Assembly: GCA_008711295.1 (NCBI GenBank)
Contig: VUYV01000068.1
Location: forward strand, 861,816 to 925,815
DNA: 64,000 nt
DNA from: Anarhynchus alexandrinus
Lineage: Eukaryota; Chordata; Aves; Charadriiformes; Charadriidae
Direction: 5' to 3'
In this document: positions 1 through 13,069 of the stretch, piece after piece
Numbering within the stretch: the stretch's first letter is position 1
How the letters are laid out: each line of letters begins with the position of its first letter
Notes under the pieces: model-generated
The model's input: the letters and a program-made list of their open reading frames with translations, nothing else
Database searches by the model: none
Told to the model about the DNA's origin: nothing
Position numbers and translations under genes: made by a program

Positions 1-3000
1 AAGAAATATTCTGTACAGAATTACAAGCACATGAACCTGCAAACACAAGAGGGTAGCTAAAAGCCAGGACACGCAGATGCAGAGTAGAAGCGGACCAAGT
101 ATACGGACTAGTAAGAAGCAAGAAGGCGACACTTGGCAACAAGCTGCAGTGATGCAGACATGTAAATAATTAGAAGTGGCCCAGAAGAGCGGTGTACAGC
201 ACCCAGCAAAGCAATCAGAGCTCCACACCGGGGAGCAGAACAGTAACTGGCATCAGAGCAGAAGCTGAAATGAAAGCTGACAGTGGAACAAATGTTGGTC
301 GGTAAAACACAAGCTGATTATATACCAGTTAGCATTGATTCGGATGCCAAGAGTAACAGCAGGCACTGGAGCAGGGTGGGGGAGTGCGAGGCACTGAGAA
401 AGAGCTCGGCACAACAGAGCAGGAGATGATTAAACAAACAAACAAACAAACAGCCCCCCCACCCCCCAAGGAGGAAATTATTAAAGCGGCACAAGCAGGG
501 AAGCTGCAGCCGCCTCCTGTGGGGAGCAAGTTCTGTGGTGAGCTGGCAGACCTGGGAAGCCAGCAAATGACTGGGGGGAAAATGAATCGGTGTCAGTCGT
601 TAGCCAGCATATGTTTGACCTTTCTGAGAAAACTGGCATAAGCGCTTTTATTAATGACTGTGGCAAGGAGATGGGCGGGCATGGAAGGAGGTTTGGTTTC
701 CGGACCATCTGCAATCCTGCCTGCGAAGCCATGGTAAGGCAGGTGGCCACCAGCCAGCCCTGGCCCAGGACAGCCTCCCTTCTCACAGGCAAGGGGAGGT
801 GACACCTGCTTATCCGCACTTCTCTTATGTGGGGGTAGTGGGGGGGTCTCATTTAACCCTTGAATGCTGGCATTTGGATTTGGGGACCTGTTGGAAGTTG
901 TGGCGTGAACAAAAGCTGCTGTTTGCCTGGGGAGTGGGATGTTCAGGCTCTGTGCAGCCACCTCCTATCAGGAGAAAGGGGAGGATAACAAGAAGAAACA
1001 CCCAATAGGTTAAACCATGTCAGAGCTTGTATTTCATGATACATCGAGCCAGTGTTTCTGTGTCCATCAAGCTGCTTTCTTCTTCTTTCAAGGACACACA
1101 GCAAGTATTTTTATTCTCCTTTGTTATATTTTATCAGCAGGGGTAAAGTTAGGCAGATAACAAACCCCATCATGTTCACTGAAAAGAATTAGAAAATGTG
1201 ATCATAGAAATGGCTGGTTATTACATACAAATGCATACAGATGGAGAGCGCTGCAAAAAGTTATTCCAGTCAATAGCATAGATTGGTCAGCCTCACCTCT
1301 ACAGAAGAATTTAGGACAGTGACTCACAAGGATTTGTTTGTAAAGCTGGGATGTACTGCAAGAATTATAAACAGCATAAGGACTTGGGTGAAGAGGACAG
1401 TATAAGAAGATCGCTTGGTTGGGGTGTTACCAGCAGACATCTCAAATCGCAAATTAGCCCATTTCCCTTCATGCCTACGGTGCAAGACAAGACCTGTATT
1501 TATAATGGATGACTGGATTATTTCATAGGAGGAATTAGGTAGCCCTGCGGCTAGTAAAAGTATGAAATGTGATGGAAAAAAAGTGTGGCATAATTCACCT
1601 GGGGTCAAAGAAGAAGGTCTGTTGCCGCGCGCTGAGGCGGTACCAAGGGATGCTGGGGAGGAGGGTGATCTGGGTGCACTGCACAGCCATCCGCTGCTGC
1701 TTATCCTCCTGTGCTCCACAGCCGGGGAAGATGCGACAGCAGATCCCGGAGGTGTCGGGTGAAACATTTTCCACAGCGGCAGAGAAAGCCCTGGCACTGG
1801 ATGAGGTGCCGCAGCAGCCTCATTGAGCTGTCAGTGTGCCCTTCTCATCACCTGCCTTTCAAAAAGATGGTTTTTAACAGACAAATGGGAAAAGGGATGC
1901 TCAGAAACGAGAGACGACCCTCTCGGTTTCTTACAGGTAGATTAAATAGCCTGTCTTGTGTAGCCGTGTTAACAGAAGGCTGAGAGGGTTGAATTACATT
2001 TGAGCAACAAATATAGGAAGGGATGGGAATTATTTCCATTCAGATAAAAGAGGCTACAAGATCAACCAGGTGTACACTGACCCCGAAAGAATTTGTGTTG
2101 GAAAGAGGAAGAAGATATTTAACTTTAAGAAATAAAAGTGCCAGAGCAGCCTTTGAACAGGGAGAAGGTACCTGACTGTTACAAGACAACAGCAAAGTAG
2201 GTTACAGAAGAGATTGTGTGAACAGAGGGATGGTTCTTGGTTTTGGAAATAATGGTGTAAGATATGGCATTTCAATTCCTTTAGCATTATTCAGAGTTCC
2301 AGTTGAAAGGAGACTTAGTCACGTGTGTTTGTGATGCTAGATTTAGCCATCCAGTCCCATGCTAGACTGGTTTCCTGGCTATCCCCAGGCTCCAGGATAG
2401 ATTTTCTCTTTCTTGCTTGACGTTGTTAATTTTTATTTTGATTTTTACTCTTAGTGCACTACAGCTGTTGTGGGCACCGACAGGGTATTGGTCCAGGTGC
2501 GTGGATTCCTCAGTGGCACAGAGGCCACTTTTAGGCACCCCACCGGTTTGTCCTCCCCCCTGAACCCAGAGTGGTCCAGGTCAGCTGAGACAATTTTGCA
2601 TGCTCTTTTCCATGAGATTTTAAGTTGCATTAGATACCATGGGGGAAGACTCTCATGTTTGGCAGCTGACAGAGCACGAAACTGAAGGAAAGAATATGAT
2701 GAAGAAAGGCATTGCCATCCGCAGCTGAGAAGTCCTTGCAACTGATGGGCTTTTTCCTCTGACCTGGACTGAGTCCAGTCCTGAAACGTTTCCACACGGC
2801 AGTACATCTGGCTTGGGAGAGACCCTCTGATCTTGGGGAAAATTTACCTACAGAAACCACGAGTATTTGTAAAGTGGGGCTTTCAGCCCGTACCCTTCCC
2901 AAGCTGAATGCTCGTCCAGGCTTTCTTACTTTATTAGAACACCTGTTAAGCGACAACAAATAGAAAACATTGCATATAAATATCCCAAGATGTAGCAACC

Positions 3001-3688
3001 CATTTAAACGTAGCCAAAGGAGCTGTTACTTAAAGTATGTATTTTTTACCCAGGAATATTTCCCAGTCGCTAACGGAAATGGGCATGAAGTCTTTTTAAC
3101 TGGACAGGAGTACTGTTAACCCAAAAACCTCCTTCAGAGCCAGTCTTGCTCAGCCATTAAACACACTGGATGTATTTAGACTAAACCATTTGACAGCAGT
3201 ATCTCTCAGAGAACCGATAACTGAGTAAGACTTAAGCCTGTTAAAAACGTATACAGCTCTGCCGTGGCTTTGATACATGCCTGCAGCCGATAGGAAGCCT
3301 AAGTCTCTATTTGTTTTGAGGTTGTACCTCTAGATGATAAATATTTATCCAGCACCTCCCAGCCTGTCACAAATACTTTCCTGTAATCCATTTAGCTGTG
3401 CTTCAGATTAAACAGTATCATACAGGGGAAGAGCTGTTAATGCTACGGCTTGCACGCAGCGTTAAAGTTTGGATGAGAAACAGGCAAAATTATGTTAAAA
3501 CTGCTAAGCTCCCACGGGAGCGTGTACTATGGATGCTGCGTGGGGGCAAGAATATGAATTGAATTTGAGCAAGAGAGGAACAGAAATTCACATTTCAGCT
3601 CAGTGCCTGTTCTTGCTTCCTCACAGTCCTTCAGAGACCTGTTTATCATTAAGGAGTTGAATATGGGCTCTTGGGATTGAGGGAGAAG
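1..3688. other. Intergenic sequence, no gene recognised
   Basis: No coding frame here resembles a protein I know. An (AAAC)n microsatellite at 432-451 is followed by C-runs to 469. A minus-strand open frame of 157 codons at 1324-1797 has low-complexity Ser/Pro-rich composition and no recognisable domain, and I take it as chance. In human the gene downstream of KCNK1 is SLC35F3, so its upstream region might lie beyond this edge, but nothing here shows it. Confidence 0.6.
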
Positions 3689-3820
3689 TCATAGAATCAT
3701 AGAATGGTTTAGGTTGGAAAGGACCTTGAAGATCATCGAGTTCCAACCCCCCTGCTATAGGCAGGGACACCTCCCACTAGACCAGGCTGCCCAAGGCCAC
3801 CTCCAGCAACCTGGTCTAGT
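3689..3820 (-). mobile_element. CR1 LINE 3'-end fragment
   Basis: It begins TCATAGAATCATAGAATGG, the reverse complement of the CR1 3' tail repeats (CTATGATTCTATGA). The conserved segment GGTTGGAAAGGACCTTGAAG and the stretch CACCTCCCACTAGACCAGG follow. It breaks off after about 130 bases in a rearranged end (CAACCTGGTCTAG). It is severely 5' truncated, the usual state of CR1, and non-coding. Confidence 0.95.
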
Positions 3821-6800
3821 CCTAGGTCTTGTACATGCTTCTGATTCTTGGATAAACTCTGCCCATCAATAGACTAATCTCTGGTAAAAAAATAGCACAA
3901 ATATGAAGGGGACAGAATCTGGCTGCATTTCTAGACTGTGATAGAGCCATGATCTATCAGCAGCAGGGATTATAAAATCAATAAACAAGGTAAACTTGGT
4001 TCCTTTTGAGAGAGGTGTGAAACTACTGGCTGAAATTGGAGCGATAATTCCTTGTATTATTCACTACATGGTTTTTCTACTTATTTTATACCTCACACCT
4101 CACAAGATGTGAGGGGCTATTAAAATGCCAGATTGACCACGTGGCCTCAGGGAATGCCTCATGGAGCTGCCATCATGATGGTGTTGGGACACCATCACGT
4201 TGCTGATGCAACACCTCTAAACATGGTTTCAAAATAAGATTGGATTGCCTTCGAGAAGGGTGGTACCCCCTGGATTACAGGATGACTGCAAAGCATAACA
4301 GCAGTGAAAAGGTAGAAAAATAGCAGAAGCAAATGGTTGTGTTCGCTATCCCGCTTGGTCAGTTTGGTGCATGTGCACCCTCTTGTTTCTTGGGATGCAG
4401 CGAAATGACCTTCCCGGGGTCTTGCTGAACTGGGGTTGTGTGCTTCCCATTTATTCCCGCTTCTCTGCTCTGGCTATCATCTCTGGGAGTTTCCCACAGG
4501 CTTAGATGTTGCAGCTGGGGAAGAAAGCCCTGGGTAACTATTTGCCCAGTGGATCTATTTTTGTTCAAGCATTCAGTGTCAGCCTCCTGTCTGTGTACAG
4601 ATCGATACATTATTCTGTTTAGTCACCAAATTCACGTTTAAGGGCATTCAGGACTAAAACCATTGGAAAAACTATTGATATTTTGAGATTAGTTTTTGTT
4701 TCAATGCATAACATGGAAAGAAAAAAACTTAAGCCTTATTAGCCTCCTATGTGAGCAGACGAGATAGCAATACTTGCACCGTCAAAACAATCAGTAACTT
4801 GGCATATATTCTCAGGTTTTTGGATTGCTTTGAGGTGGGTCCTCAGGGCCTGACTCGGGACATTACCTTACTCGCCTCGGCATCCCGTGGAGTTAGGGCT
4901 TTTGCCTCACCTTGAAAAGGAAATTGCAGCCTCAAGCTGTGCTTTAATCAAAGCCCCCTCACTAAGGGGGTCGCAGCACGAGCGTCCCCAATGCGTATCA
5001 CAGGGGCACTGTCTATCACAGGGGGACCATACAGCCCTACAGCAGCTCCAGCGAATGCAAGAGAGAATTTTTTTTTGAGCTGTACCCTGAAGTTAATAAA
5101 AGTACACCTCCCCTCTCTCTGCAATGCCTGCCCTGCAAGGTGCTTCACTCCCCACCAAAGGAGCATTTATACTCTCAGACGTATGCTCAGCACCTTGTTG
5201 ATGTCTGAGGTGCTGCCAGGAGGGCGGGAGGATTGATGAGATACCCTTATTGCCTAAAATTAGTGCTCCAAGATTGCCTGAAATAAATCTGCAATTCTCC
5301 CTTCCAGCGGGCCGGCCAGGGTTTCTCTGAGCTCTGACAACCTCTTGCATCCTGAGGGTCACCACAAGACGCAAACAGGTCCTGCCCGGCAGGCTGGGCC
5401 CATGGGTTGGAAGGGGGTCACAAAGCTCCCGCCTCTAGTAGGGCGCAGCAAATCGTGTTTAAAATCAATGTCTCCGTTTCAGAGACTTAGGATCATCTTG
5501 GGCAGAGAGGACTCAGTGCTGCCACAGCCTCTGCCCTGGCCCCATGCATCTCCCCCGGGGGTAGCAGAGGTAGGGACAAACACCTCCTGCGCTGCAGCCT
5601 CCGCCGTGCCCCACAGGGCTGGGTGAGGAGGGGCATGAAGGGAAATCTGGGGGTCCCTGGGGAGAGGGAAAGCAGGGTGGTGGGGGCGCGGTGGCTAATG
5701 CCATCTCCTCTGTCTGCTCCGTGGCCACAGCCCAGCCCCTCTGCAGAGGTACCACCCTGGGTAGCGGCAGGAGCGTGGCACCTCCGTTTCAGAGCCTGCG
5801 CTGAAAAATGAAAAACTGAACGAGAAACGAGCTGAGCTTTTGACAAGATGCTTGCATTCAGCACCCAGGGGAGCCCGGCCTGCTTCGGCTATTAAAGGGG
5901 ACATTGAGGGATGCTCATCTTCACAGGGCAAGCTGGTAGCCAATGTAATGTGGCCTGTCACCTAGCAGACAAAAACATAACAAAGCCCTATAGAAATGCT
6001 GCTTTTGGAACAATTCATTAGAAATTGTGCAGCCAGGCAAAGGAAACAGGAAATTTTTAACAGAGAAGGTAATTAGCTTCTGGGACAGGGGATGAGAGCT
6101 GGGGCAAAGCCTCTGTCAGACATGAAAATCTGATGTGTCCTAATACAGCTACCGCCAACGTGTCTTGGGTCCTGTAAGAGGTCAGGAAGAGCATCACAAG
6201 GGTCATTTCTGCCTTTAAAAGACAGAAGTGCATCTTTTCTCTCAACACCTCCTAATTTTTACAGATTCACGTGTTCCTACTTCTCTGTGTCTCTTTGCGG
6301 TACACTTCAAAGCCCCCCACAACTCAATGTGGAAGATTAAAAGTGAAGTAACTTCAAAAAGCAACACCTCCCTCCCCTTTGATAGTCCCGATACCAAATA
6401 ATTTCACTCCTTTCTTCACGTTGCAGCAGTCACTGGCGCTTCCCCAGAGGCGCGGGCTGGCTGTCTGCCCCTGCCCCCTCCAGGTCCCACGGTGTCCCCT
6501 CCTTTACCGTCCATCTTTGCTATTTACCTTGGGCCTCAGAGCAGCTGCGGTCTCTCCTCTTGCATCCCGGGGAGGCTGCTCTCCCCTGGCCGCTGCCCCG
6601 GGCTGCCCCATCTCCTCGAGGCCGGGGATGTTGCTCGCAAGCCTTCCCGCGGCAAAGACTGCCCGCCTCCAGGCTCTGCGTGGGGCTGGACAGCCAGGGG
6701 ATTTTCTCATGGTTGAGCAGTATCAGGTCAAGCTCCCTGGGAGGTAGGGTATGGAACAAGGTCATCGTCTTCTTTCGTATTCATTTTTTTTATTTTCTCT

Positions 6801-9800
6801 GAATGTGCAGTAGGAATTGGAGTTAAATGGAGTGTGGATTTTAATTTTTGCGTAATAAATCTCAACAAGGCCTTATTACCCCATGCAAATAGGATTAATC
6901 TGAAAAAGCAGCCAACTAAACATTTGGGGGACTTAATCCCAAAGGTGATATTGTGCTTTATTACTGGACATCAATATTTTTTGCATCTCTGTTCAGAAAG
7001 CATGCCTCAAATCACAGCTGCCAATTGCTAAACAAATTTAACAGATCTTTGCCCATAATCAGGAAACCAGCCCAGCAAGGCAGAATTAGGATTTGCTAAT
7101 TCCTATTTAAACTGATACTCCAGTTTGCTGTCTTCTGTTTATGCAAGCATGCTAATTAATTTTTGCCCATGTGTGGCTGAGATAGAAGCTTTACAGTTGT
7201 AGGATAACACGGCATTGCAGGCCAGAATAAAATTAGTCTAAATAATGCCCAGAAGCACATCAATGATGCACTTAAAAAGAAAAATAAAATAATTTCATTC
7301 TTCTAGATGAGCTATTAGTTTTTATAGTCATTACGTTACTAGCAGCATGAATTTTGGCTGACGTACAGAGAGCGCAGTTGAGTGAATCATACGGTCCTTA
7401 TATGGCAGATGTTGGAACAAGGTTCAGATATAAACTGGCACACCTAGTGGTGGCTGCAGCTGAAGTTAATGTATACTCATGGGCAGGGATGGGACAGCAG
7501 TTACGAGCTGTCCCCTCACCCATACCCATCGCTGCTCTTCCTTAGGACAGATGGTGTACGAGTCCCTTCTGTCCTCTTAATCTCACCTTGCCCCCTGCAG
7601 AAGTGACCCAGCAAGGGACAGGTGAGCTCTGAGGGACAGTCAGTGAATATTGTGTCACGTTCTTAAATGGGGAAGATAAATCCAGAAGGTTGAGTGGGTT
7701 GATCAGTCTCAAAAAATCAGGCACAGAGAAACCGAGACCCAGTTCTACGTGCTACACTGGATGCTTGCATGTATATATTATATGCTCAAGACTACAAGAC
7801 CTCTGGGATTAGCACAAAATGGGTTTGGGGAGCTTGGAGCCTTCCAGAAGAGTGGGTTTCTCACTTTTTAAGGTAGAGGTTTCACTTTTCTCTTTCCAGA
7901 CAGCCTGGACTTCAAAAAGGGAGGCAGCCCCAGGGCCAGGCTGTGCCCTGAGCCATATTTGCCCCTGGAAAGTTTCAGCAGTGATGCTGACTTACACTCC
8001 TGCTCACGGGTCTGAATACTTAGGGACCTCAATACAGAAAAACTTGTTACGATAACATGTATAACTTGCTTCAGGGAGCACAGGGACCATCTAGGCTGGG
8101 GCAATGCCAAACTGTTTTCCTGCTTCATGGTATGTACAGTGCAACTGAAGTAATAGAGAGCCACAGATTATAGACAAATTGTGAAAAAGCCTAATTCCAT
8201 TCAACTTTTGTTTCAGATGACTTTTGGCAACGTCCTTCCTCCTTCCTTCCTCTGCAAGTGTTTTCCTCTTACTCCTAGTGACAGGCAATGAAGCCTGGTG
8301 AAAACTATGCTGTCACTGAGCAGTCTGCCGGGATGATTTTGTCCTGATGTTGGCTGTCAGCCCGTGCACCTGCTCCCAGCCACACTGTCCCTCCTCATTA
8401 CCTAAATCTGTCATTTGGTCCCAACTGCCACGCGTGAGGTAGTCTCGTCAGCAAAGGCAACGGCTCTGACAAACCAGCATCATCACCGGCAAAGTAACTC
8501 TGCACCACAGCACTCATAATCAGTGGCAACATGATGACCTTTGAACATAATTGGGACAAGAAATCCACGGTAAAAAGCGAGTAGAATGGTAACTTAGGAA
8601 GCAATGAGACTAACACTGTAGGCATTAAAAATGACACACATCAAGCGCTTAATATGCATTTGCAAGCATGTGAATTTGCAGAGCCAGTCATAGTGATTTC
8701 AAAAATTACTGTTTCTGTTTGAAACAAGCAACACGACAATACACACACTTTTGGCTAGCCAGGAGCTTCGTGGTACCTATTATGACAATGACAGTTACTA
8801 GTGGAACTCATCACAGAGAATAGAAACCCTGTTCTTTTGTACTGGTGCACACCTGGAACAACACTGCTTCCAGCTGTAGTAACTTTCTTTGGCTTCAGTA
8901 GAAAGCAGACTATTAAAGAATGAATAATAATAAAATAGCATTAGGGCAGTAATGTTTCTAGCAACTTATGGTTCATCTCAGTACCTTTCTGACTACTATT
9001 TACAAAGCAAATGGTAATGTGGAGTTGCAAGATTTAGCATCAGCAAACAGGTTCTGTCCACCCAGAGGACAGCAATGTCCCAGTAACCGTGCATAAAAGG
9101 CCTTCCCCAGCTTTTCTTCCCTTTTTCAGGAGACCATCCCAATGCAGTCACAGTGTTAGTGCTACCTCACCTGGTTACCGCAAAGCACTTAACTTGCAAC
9201 TACTTTGGGGGAAAGTAAGAGGTAATCTTCGTTTGATCCTGTGCGGGACAGCCTCTTACCGACCAAAACAGAGAGCACACACATCAGCGTAGCACATCTT
9301 CTACACAGCACACCTACACTGACTTTCCATACTTCCTAGATACTATCATAGATCCAGAGCTGCACATTGGTTTCAGCTAGGACAATATTCTGGGGAACCG
9401 TTGCTACATGCTTGCCCTCTCCTTACGCAAGTTCACACATGTCTGCTCTTGGCCATTGCCAGAGAGAAAACACTGGCCTAGACAAACATTTAGTGTAATC
9501 CAGAACTACTGCTCTTGTGCAAGTACTCTGACATGAACACCCAGCTAGGTCACTTTTGTAGTGCTGGCATTAAAGCTGCAAACCGCGAAAGTCTCTGAAG
9601 CTGCCTACTTCGAAAATGACTCATTTCAACCTCCAGCAAGTCTTGTGTTCACCCGCACTAGGTGCGACTGGTGAACCTTTGGGAGAAACTCTTAGGAAAG
9701 AGGACATGTTCTCAAAGAGACAAACATGGCTGTTGCTCAGCTCCAAGATGAAAACTCAAGTGGGTTCTTTCCCCCAACACAACTGAGTGGCCTGCTGGTT

Positions 9801-10587
9801 CTTTCCCTTGAAATAATAATAAAATACATTTATATTTAATGACTGAAAGACGAAGATGGCGAATGTCAGCTATAACATGGGAATAAAGGTATTAACGGGA
9901 TACAGGCCTGGATCAATTGAAGACAAGAGACTAAGGAAAGGACCCAGGCACTTCTCTTCTGCATACGAGTCATTTGCTCGCATTTCTAACTCCCTCTTGC
10001 CCCTTTTGTTTCAGCACCGCCGTTTTATGGCCCATGCTCTCCATTTGGTTTTACATGCATCCACTTCACAGTTTGTCTCTGGGTAAGATTTATACTAAGG
10101 TTCTTGCATAATAATCTGTCTCCTTCTAATCTGGATTCCAGTTTTAACTATGCTGATATTGTGTTAGCTTCACATGAAGATGTAAAAGACGTAGGAAATG
10201 AAGGCCGTTGTTTTCATCAGTGGTACTGATAACCTGCAATGACAGTTTTTCAGATTTCTTCCAATATTGGAGCAGTTAGGTTATAAACACAAGATAAATG
10301 TTATGCCACTATTTTTTATTTGCTATAATGATCAGCATCTGAAACAAACACACTTCGGAATGCTGTTTTTCTATAGGAATCATCGACACAATGCTAAGCT
10401 ACAATTAATATCAAGGTTAGGTAACAATCTGGCAATAATTGTTCCTCCTCAAGTTGAGGAAGGCTAACTAAAGGATGCACAATCTTGACAAATGCAGACA
10501 GGATTTTTGCACAGTATGTGCACGCACACACACCACTGAAAGAAAATACTCCCCACTTCATAGTGCAGGCAGGCAAAAGCCAGACTT
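3821..10587. other. Intergenic sequence downstream of KCNK1
   Basis: No gene recognised. Two GC-richer patches (about 5380-5800 and 6420-6720) interrupt AT-rich sequence and create several overlapping chance frames on both strands. A motif-dense AT-rich block at 6815-7345 is listed separately. The rest (7350-10587) has no repeat or exon I can support. Confidence 0.6.
6815..7345. promoter_or_regulatory. Candidate conserved noncoding element rich in homeodomain/POU-like motifs
   Basis: The block is AT-rich but complex rather than simple-repeat. It contains a perfect octamer ATGCAAAT (6883-6890) followed directly by GGATTA (6892-6897), a CTAATTAATT site (7152-7160) and several further TAAT cores. 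This texture resembles developmental enhancers of vertebrates. It is inferred from motif density only; AT-rich sequence yields such motifs by chance. Confidence 0.25.
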
Positions 10588-13069
10588 TTTATTTAAGTTT
10601 AAAATAACAAATACTCACCTACATCACAATATACTGCTTAGTTTATCGCTTCTGCTTTGAATTCTGTGCTTTCTTTTCACGTGTCTACATTTTGCAATTG
10701 TGTACACGCTGCAAAATTAACTTTGTATATCATTTAGCATCTGTGCATATCCTTTAGAGCTTAATGTTACACTGAAATTAAAAGAAATCTTGAATTCTAA
10801 GGTACTGAAAACAACCAATAAAATTCCACTGAAAAAAACCCAGTATAAATGTTTCTTGTAGTACAGTACTCTTAATTTTATGTCAGTGTCATTTTAATGC
10901 CATAGTTTTCAATTATTCACCGTATAAAGAGAAGCTTAGGAAAAAAAAATAATCTAAAATGCCATTCCTATNTTCTTGTAGTACAGTACTCTTAATTTTA
11001 TGTCAGTGTCATTTTAATGCCATAGTTTTCAATTATTCACCGTATAAAGAGAAGCTTAGGAAAAAAAAAATAATCTAAAATGCCATTCCTATGTCTGTTA
11101 AACTCTGGTGATTTATGATATATGTACAGTATATAAATATATTGATGTATATATGTACATATATATTGGTTAACATTCATTATAAATAGAACTGTGTTAA
11201 CTTAAGCAGTATAAAAATAGCCACTTCTGGGAACATGCAAACACAGTATGCTCTCACCTAATCTATAAAACCCAAAACAACAAAAACCTTTAGCTCTGGT
11301 TTTCTATAAATATAAATTTTAATTGAAGACTTTCAGCTGATTTAACCATAAAGTAAGTTTTTCCAGTAAAGATATAAAACCTGTTTGATGCTAGCTATAA
11401 TTAAGCTCAAACACAGTATATTTTGGGTTATTTACTTTCAAGTATTTTTCCCATGTGCGCTAAATCTAGACACACTGCATTTTTTTCTTTTACAGTAAAA
11501 TATTACTCAGCTCTAAACACTAAAAGCCAAATTACAGGCAATCTGGCATGCTTGCACTGCAGGGAAAAGGCTCTCCTCTACACTATTCCTATGTGGGAGG
11601 CTGTCCTAATATGGCTATTTGTGCTCCAGATCTTTTGTTCATTGCAAAGCATTATCAAGATTCCCATATTGTAGATTCTTAAGGCCAGAAAAGAGAGTAC
11701 TACAACCACTTAAGTCTCATCTCCTGCTCACTGAAATTCACTCTGAGGTCCCTACATTCAGCACAGTGACTGGTAGCTGGACTAAAACACCTCTCCCGTT
11801 ACAGCCAAAGAGGTTCCAGCTTCAGAAGTTGAGCGAGATCTTGACTTTTTAGTGACTTTTCCCAAGGGGAAAAAATTTCGGTTCCATCCGAACCAAATGT
11901 GACATTTTTCCTTTTTTCTTGCCATATGAAAAACTGAAAAATTGTTTTGCCCTGAAACATTCCCTTCTCCTCCAAAGTGTTCTGAGTACTAGTTAGAAAA
12001 GCAAAAGAAGAAAAATGGGCTACGTTCAAAGGTGACACTATTTCTGTTCCTCCGCTTACCTATCAATCAGCTCAGCAGAGAGCACACACTGGGCTGGACT
12101 GTGGAAGAAACAGTGCTGAGTCCTTCTGCTGAACAGATGTCAACCATCTACTAGAAGAATGCCATAAGCACATGACTACGACAATTGTGGCATATGCTGA
12201 ATTTCAGTTCTCTCTTTCATTCCATTCCACTCCACATAGCTAGAAATGCACTCCTACCCATTTCAGGGGACAGAGCACTGAAATGCAGTTGTCTTCCTGC
12301 CCTGTAACCCCATCACACCCAGCACTTTAAATTGCTCTTGCTACGTCTCAGAGTTTACAAAAGTATTTCACGCAAAGACAAACAGCATGGAAGACTCAAG
12401 GCACACTCTCTTCAGGACACCATTTTTCTTGTGATTGGGGGATCTTTTAAGGAAGTAGGAAATTTGAATGTAAATGGCATGGGCAAAGGAGGGACTGGAG
12501 CCTTGTTTTTTCATTCCTAGAATTATTATTTGTACCTGCAAATCACTGGGTAATAGAGGGATGATCTAGGTACTCCTCCCTCCAGCAGATCTATAGATAT
12601 TGCTCTGGAAATGTTTTCCAGATTAAAATATTTGGTGCGTTTGGATTTAGTCTGTGACTACACTTCTGACAATCAAAAGTGCACATCCCAAACTTTGCTA
12701 TGTCACCCGGTCACAAGATGGGGTGTGCAACTAAATGAGTTGGATGCCAGTGAAGGCCTACTCTCCTAAAGATATCGGATGAAGTTGCTTGTGCAAGCCT
12801 TTCCCTCTGGCACATCTGAAAGCGGTACACCTAACTCCTTATCCCTCACGCAAAATGGCCTAATGTTCCTAGCCATATCCTACATTTTTTCCCTTTTCCC
12901 AGGGTGGGTCCCACATTTTTCCCAGAAGTCTTTATGTCAGAAATGATGAATCCTTGTTAAAGTAGCACAGTCTTCCAGCTTTTATATTTTCAGAAAAAAA
13001 TATGAGGCATTCTATTTCTTATGGTAAGTAGCATAAATGCACCAAAATAACAGTATGGATACCCCTGTA
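10588..13069 (-). other. KCNK1: KCNK1 3' UTR, end not determined
   Basis: The 3' UTR begins at 13069 and runs leftward. I found no canonical AATAAA in the first 1.7 kb after the stop. The first good hexamers are ATTAAA at 11323-11318 and AATAAA at 10593-10588 (minus strand); either would give a long 3' UTR of about 1.75 or 2.5 kb. A TATAAA variant about 90 bases after the stop is a weaker option. A nearly exact duplication at 10853-11092, probably an assembly fault, would artificially lengthen the longer version. The span given is the maximal candidate. Confidence 0.4.
10853..11092. repeat. 119/120-base direct duplication separated by a single N
   Basis: The sequence at 10853-10971, starting TTCTTGTAGTACAGTACT, recurs at 10973-11092. 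The only difference I see is one extra A in the poly-A run. The copies abut across the N at 10972. Identity this high in neutral sequence, with the N exactly at the junction, points to two contig ends that overlap but were not merged rather than a real tandem repeat. Confidence 0.95.

Noticed and set aside
1324..1797. 157-codon minus-strand open frame
   Set aside because: Low-complexity Ser/Pro/Leu composition, no domain, no splice or promoter context. It is likely chance in moderately GC sequence.
5493..5864. Overlapping frames in a GC-rich patch downstream of KCNK1
   Set aside because: Pro/Arg/Gly-rich translations without a domain, on several frames at once. The patch is explained by base composition.
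11110..11175. AT-rich palindromic stretch (TATATGTACATATA)
   Set aside because: It is explained by simple AT-rich low complexity, and no regulatory family is indicated.
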